Shown: in pieces, positions 58,294 to 60,105 of the stretch
Layout of the letters: every line of letters begins with the position of its first letter
How positions within the stretch are numbered: position 1 is the first letter of the stretch
Assembly: GCA_947254375.1 (NCBI GenBank)
Contig: CAMYCF010000007.1
Span: forward strand, 1 to 60,105
DNA from: an uncultured Mobilibacterium sp.
Lineage (GTDB): Bacteria; Bacillota; Clostridia; Peptostreptococcales; Anaerovoracaceae
Length of the DNA stretch: 60,105 bases
Reading direction: 5' to 3'
Position numbers and translations under genes: made by a program
The notes under the pieces: generated by a model
The model's database searches: none
What the model saw: only the letters and a program-made list of their open reading frames with translations
Told to the model about the DNA's origin: nothing

Positions 58294-60105
58294 TTAGTAT
58301 TGACGTTTTCTCCCAAACACGATCATCAGCATGAGTGCAAGCGATGCTGTCGCGAGGATGAACAGGAACGGCATCAGAGGTGTAGTGTCTCCAGTATTCG
58401 TTACAGGCGGGATCTTAGGCGTCTTGTTGCGGATCGCGTTCGTGTCGGAATCGTTGAATCCGTCTTTGACGTTCGCCTTGTTGATCACCGTCTGACCGTC
58501 GACGTTTTTATCGACCCTGACCTTGAACGTGACTTCGAACGTTTCCCCGTCTGCAACATTCTTCTTAGTCCACGTGATCTTTCCGTCTGCATACTTGCCG
58601 TCGTTGTCGGCTGAGCCTTCTACATACGTCGTGTACTTAGGGATCGAATCTGTGATCGTTACGTCCTGAGTCTCTCCCGTCGTATTCTTGTAAGTTACCT
58701 TGTAGAGCAGCTCGTCGCCTGCCTTGACGATGCGTCCGTCGATGTTCGTCTTCGTATCTGAAGGAACGAATACATCCTTGACCGGTTCGGTAGGCGTAGG
58801 ATTGTGGACTTGGTTCGTGTCGGAATCGTTGAAGCCGTCTTTTACGTTTGCCTTGTTGTCCAAAGGCTTACCGTTGACAGCCTTATCGACTTTTACCTTG
58901 AACGTTACTTCGAAGGTTTCTCCGTCTGCAACATTCTTCTTAGTCCACGTGATCTTTCCGTCTGCGTACTTACCGCCATTGTCGGCTGAGCCATCTACAT
59001 ACGTCGTGTACTTAGGGATCGAATCTGTGATCGTAACGTCCTGAGTCTCTCCCGTCGTATTCTTGTACGTTACCTTGTAGAGCAGTTCATCGCCGCCTTT
59101 GACAGCCTTGCCGTCGATGTTGGTCTTCGTGTCCGCAGGCTTGAAGGCCTTCTTGACAGGCTCGGTAGGCGTAGGATTGTGAACTTGGTTCGTGTCGGAA
59201 TCGTTGACTCCGTCCTTTACGTTAGCCTTGTTTTCTACAGGTGCGCCGTTGACATCCTTATCGACCGTGACCTTGAAAGTGACTTCGAATGTCTCTCCGT
59301 CTACAACATTCTTCTTCGTCCAGGTGATCTTTCCGTCAGCGTACTTACCGCCGTTGTCGGCTGAACCTTCTACATACTTCGTGTGCTGCGGGATCGTATC
59401 GGTGATCGTTACATCCTGAGCTTCTCCCGTCGTGTTCTTGTAAGTTACCTTGTAGAGCAACTCGTCTCCGCCTTTTATCGCCTTCCCGTCGATGTTTGTC
59501 TTCGTGTCAGTCGGCTTGAAGGCCTCCTTGACCGGTTCGGTAGGTGTCGGGTTGTGCACCTGATTCGTATCGGAATCGTTGAAGCCGTCTTTTACATTCG
59601 CCTTGTTGTCTAAAGGTTTTCCGTTGACGTCTTTATCGACTTTTACCTTGAATGTTACTTCGAAGGTTTCTCCTACCGCGACATTCTTCTTGGTCCAGGC
59701 GATCTTTCCGTCAGCGTACTTTCCGCCGTTGTCGGCAGATCCGTCTACGTACGTCGTGTACTTAGGTATCGAGTCTGTGATCGTAACATCCTGAGCCTCG
59801 TCCGTCGTATTCTTGTACGTTACCTTGTAGAGCAACTCTTCTCCGCCCTTGACTGCCTTGCCGTCGATGTTTGTCTTCGTATCCGCAGGCTGGAATGCCT
59901 TCTTAACAGGCTCGGTAGGGGTAGGATTGTGTACGACGTTAGTGTCTGACGTATTAGATCCGTCTTTTACGTTCGCCTTGTTCTCTACCGGAGCTCCGTT
60001 GACATCTTTATCGACTTTGACTTTGAACGTTACTTCGAATGTCTCTCCGTCTGCAACGTTCTTCTTGGTCCAGGTGATCTTTCCGTCTGCGTACTTACCG
60101 CCGTT
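58294..60105 (-). CDS. Cell-surface protein of 125-residue repeats with sorting tail (5' end outside window)
   Basis: The visible 603 C-terminal residues hold about 4.5 copies of a 125-residue unit of DUF11-like type: LLYKVTYKNTTGE, VTITDSIPKYTTYV, GSADNGGKYADGKI, GETFEVTFKVKVD, NKANVKDG, then a linker NPTPTEPVK. Units differ at few positions. The protein ends PPVTNTGDTTP, a hydrophobic segment and GRKRQY, a sorting-type anchor that lacks LP before xTG. The frame is open through base 60105, so signal peptide and any head domain lie beyond. Probably a wall-anchored stalk or adhesin. A terminator follows at 58220. Confidence 0.9.
   Translation of the reverse strand, partial: NGGKYADGKITWTKKNVADGETFEVTFKVKVDKDVNGAPVENKANVKDGSNTSDTNVVHNPTPTEPVKKAFQPADTKTNIDGKAVKGGEELLYKVTYKNTTDEAQDVTITDSIPKYTTYVDGSADNGGKYADGKIAWTKKNVAVGETFEVTFKVKVDKDVNGKPLDNKANVKDGFNDSDTNQVHNPTPTEPVKEAFKPTDTKTNIDGKAIKGGDELLYKVTYKNTTGEAQDVTITDTIPQHTKYVEGSADNGGKYADGKITWTKKNVVDGETFEVTFKVTVDKDVNGAPVENKANVKDGVNDSDTNQVHNPTPTEPVKKAFKPADTKTNIDGKAVKGGDELLYKVTYKNTTGETQDVTITDSIPKYTTYVDGSADNGGKYADGKITWTKKNVADGETFEVTFKVKVDKAVNGKPLDNKANVKDGFNDSDTNQVHNPTPTEPVKDVFVPSDTKTNIDGRIVKAGDELLYKVTYKNTTGETQDVTITDSIPKYTTYVEGSADNDGKYADGKITWTKKNVADGETFEVTFKVRVDKNVDGQTVINKANVKDGFNDSDTNAIRNKTPKIPPVTNTGDTTPLMPFLFILATASLALMLMIVFGRKRQY
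58426..60105 (-). repeat. 375-bp tandem coding repeats in the surface protein gene
   Basis: The marker ATTGTG (or its variant) recurs at 58801, 59176, 59551 and 59926, exactly 375 bases apart, with a diverged last unit from 58426. Nucleotide identity between units is visibly high, including at silent sites, so copy number could change by recombination and assembly may have collapsed copies. Confidence 0.9.

Noticed and set aside
1..60105. GTAAAA as a DNA uptake sequence
   Set aside because: The motif is short and AT-rich, many copies are explained by Lys codon context, and no competence genes are in the window, so I report only the excess.
1..60105. Insertion sequences, integrases or prophage genes
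   Set aside because: No transposase, integrase or phage structural protein was recognised in any plausible gene.

Overview
The window looks like chromosomal DNA of an anaerobic Clostridia-type Firmicute of moderate GC. The signs are strong AGGAGG-type ribosome binding sites, the order rplK-rplA-rplJ-rplL-rpoB-rpoC-rpsL-rpsG-fusA-tuf, an anaerobe-type flavodiiron protein, a 2-hydroxyacyl-CoA-dehydratase-like double-cubane reductase with its activase, and sortase-type surface proteins. A member of the Eubacteriales/Anaerovoracaceae would fit, but genus cannot be fixed from this window. I see no rRNA, tRNA, insertion sequence, prophage or CRISPR array; this is core chromosome with some surface-protein and accessory genes.

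Layout. (1) 1-14983, minus strand: the translation/transcription block, read right to left as rpmG-secE-nusG-rplK-rplA, an L10 leader, rplJ-rplL, an attenuator-like double hairpin, rpoB-rpoC, then a strong promoter and a hairpin leader before rpsL-rpsG-fusA-tuf (tuf is cut by the left edge). (2) 15005-25660: an orphan AAA/DUF4143 ATPase behind a 32-bp tandem repeat, a frameshifted leucine-rich-repeat surface protein, a DUF2974 hydrolase, a ClC transporter, a DUF1846 protein and a flavodiiron protein. (3) 25908-35389: carA and an unusual carB-dapF-like fusion, a GntR regulator, ispE, an Ig-like membrane protein and glpK. (4) 35719-39707: a small pilin-like surface protein, tadA, ferritin, proline iminopeptidase and an M24 aminopeptidase. 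(5) 40000-43242, plus strand: cvpA, then a double-cubane reductase, a DUF3343 protein and an activase. (6) 43239-49701, minus strand: a complete eight-gene thiamine operon (thiS-F-G-H-tenI-thiE-D-C) behind a TPP riboswitch with its own terminator. (7) 49950-53180, plus strand: a POT peptide transporter and a large aminopeptidase P. (8) 53358-58139, minus strand: prfA-tsaC-rpiB-upp-tyrS. (9) 58294 to the right edge: a cell-surface protein of 125-residue repeats whose 5' end lies outside.

Together the genes suggest a peptide- and amino-acid-using anaerobe: peptide import, three prolyl-peptide-cleaving enzymes, an ATP-driven low-potential reductase, oxygen and iron protection (FprA, ferritin), and sortase-like surface display. 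The observations most worth a second look are the CarB-DapF fusion lacking the first catalytic cysteine, the exact 32-bp repeat in front of the DUF4143 ATPase, the signal-peptide frameshift in the LRR adhesin, the repeated CGGTAAAAACCGCC element before fprA together with window-wide enrichment of GTAAAA, the long acidic RpoB tail, and the double-cubane reductase/DUF3343/activase unit, whose substrate is unknown.
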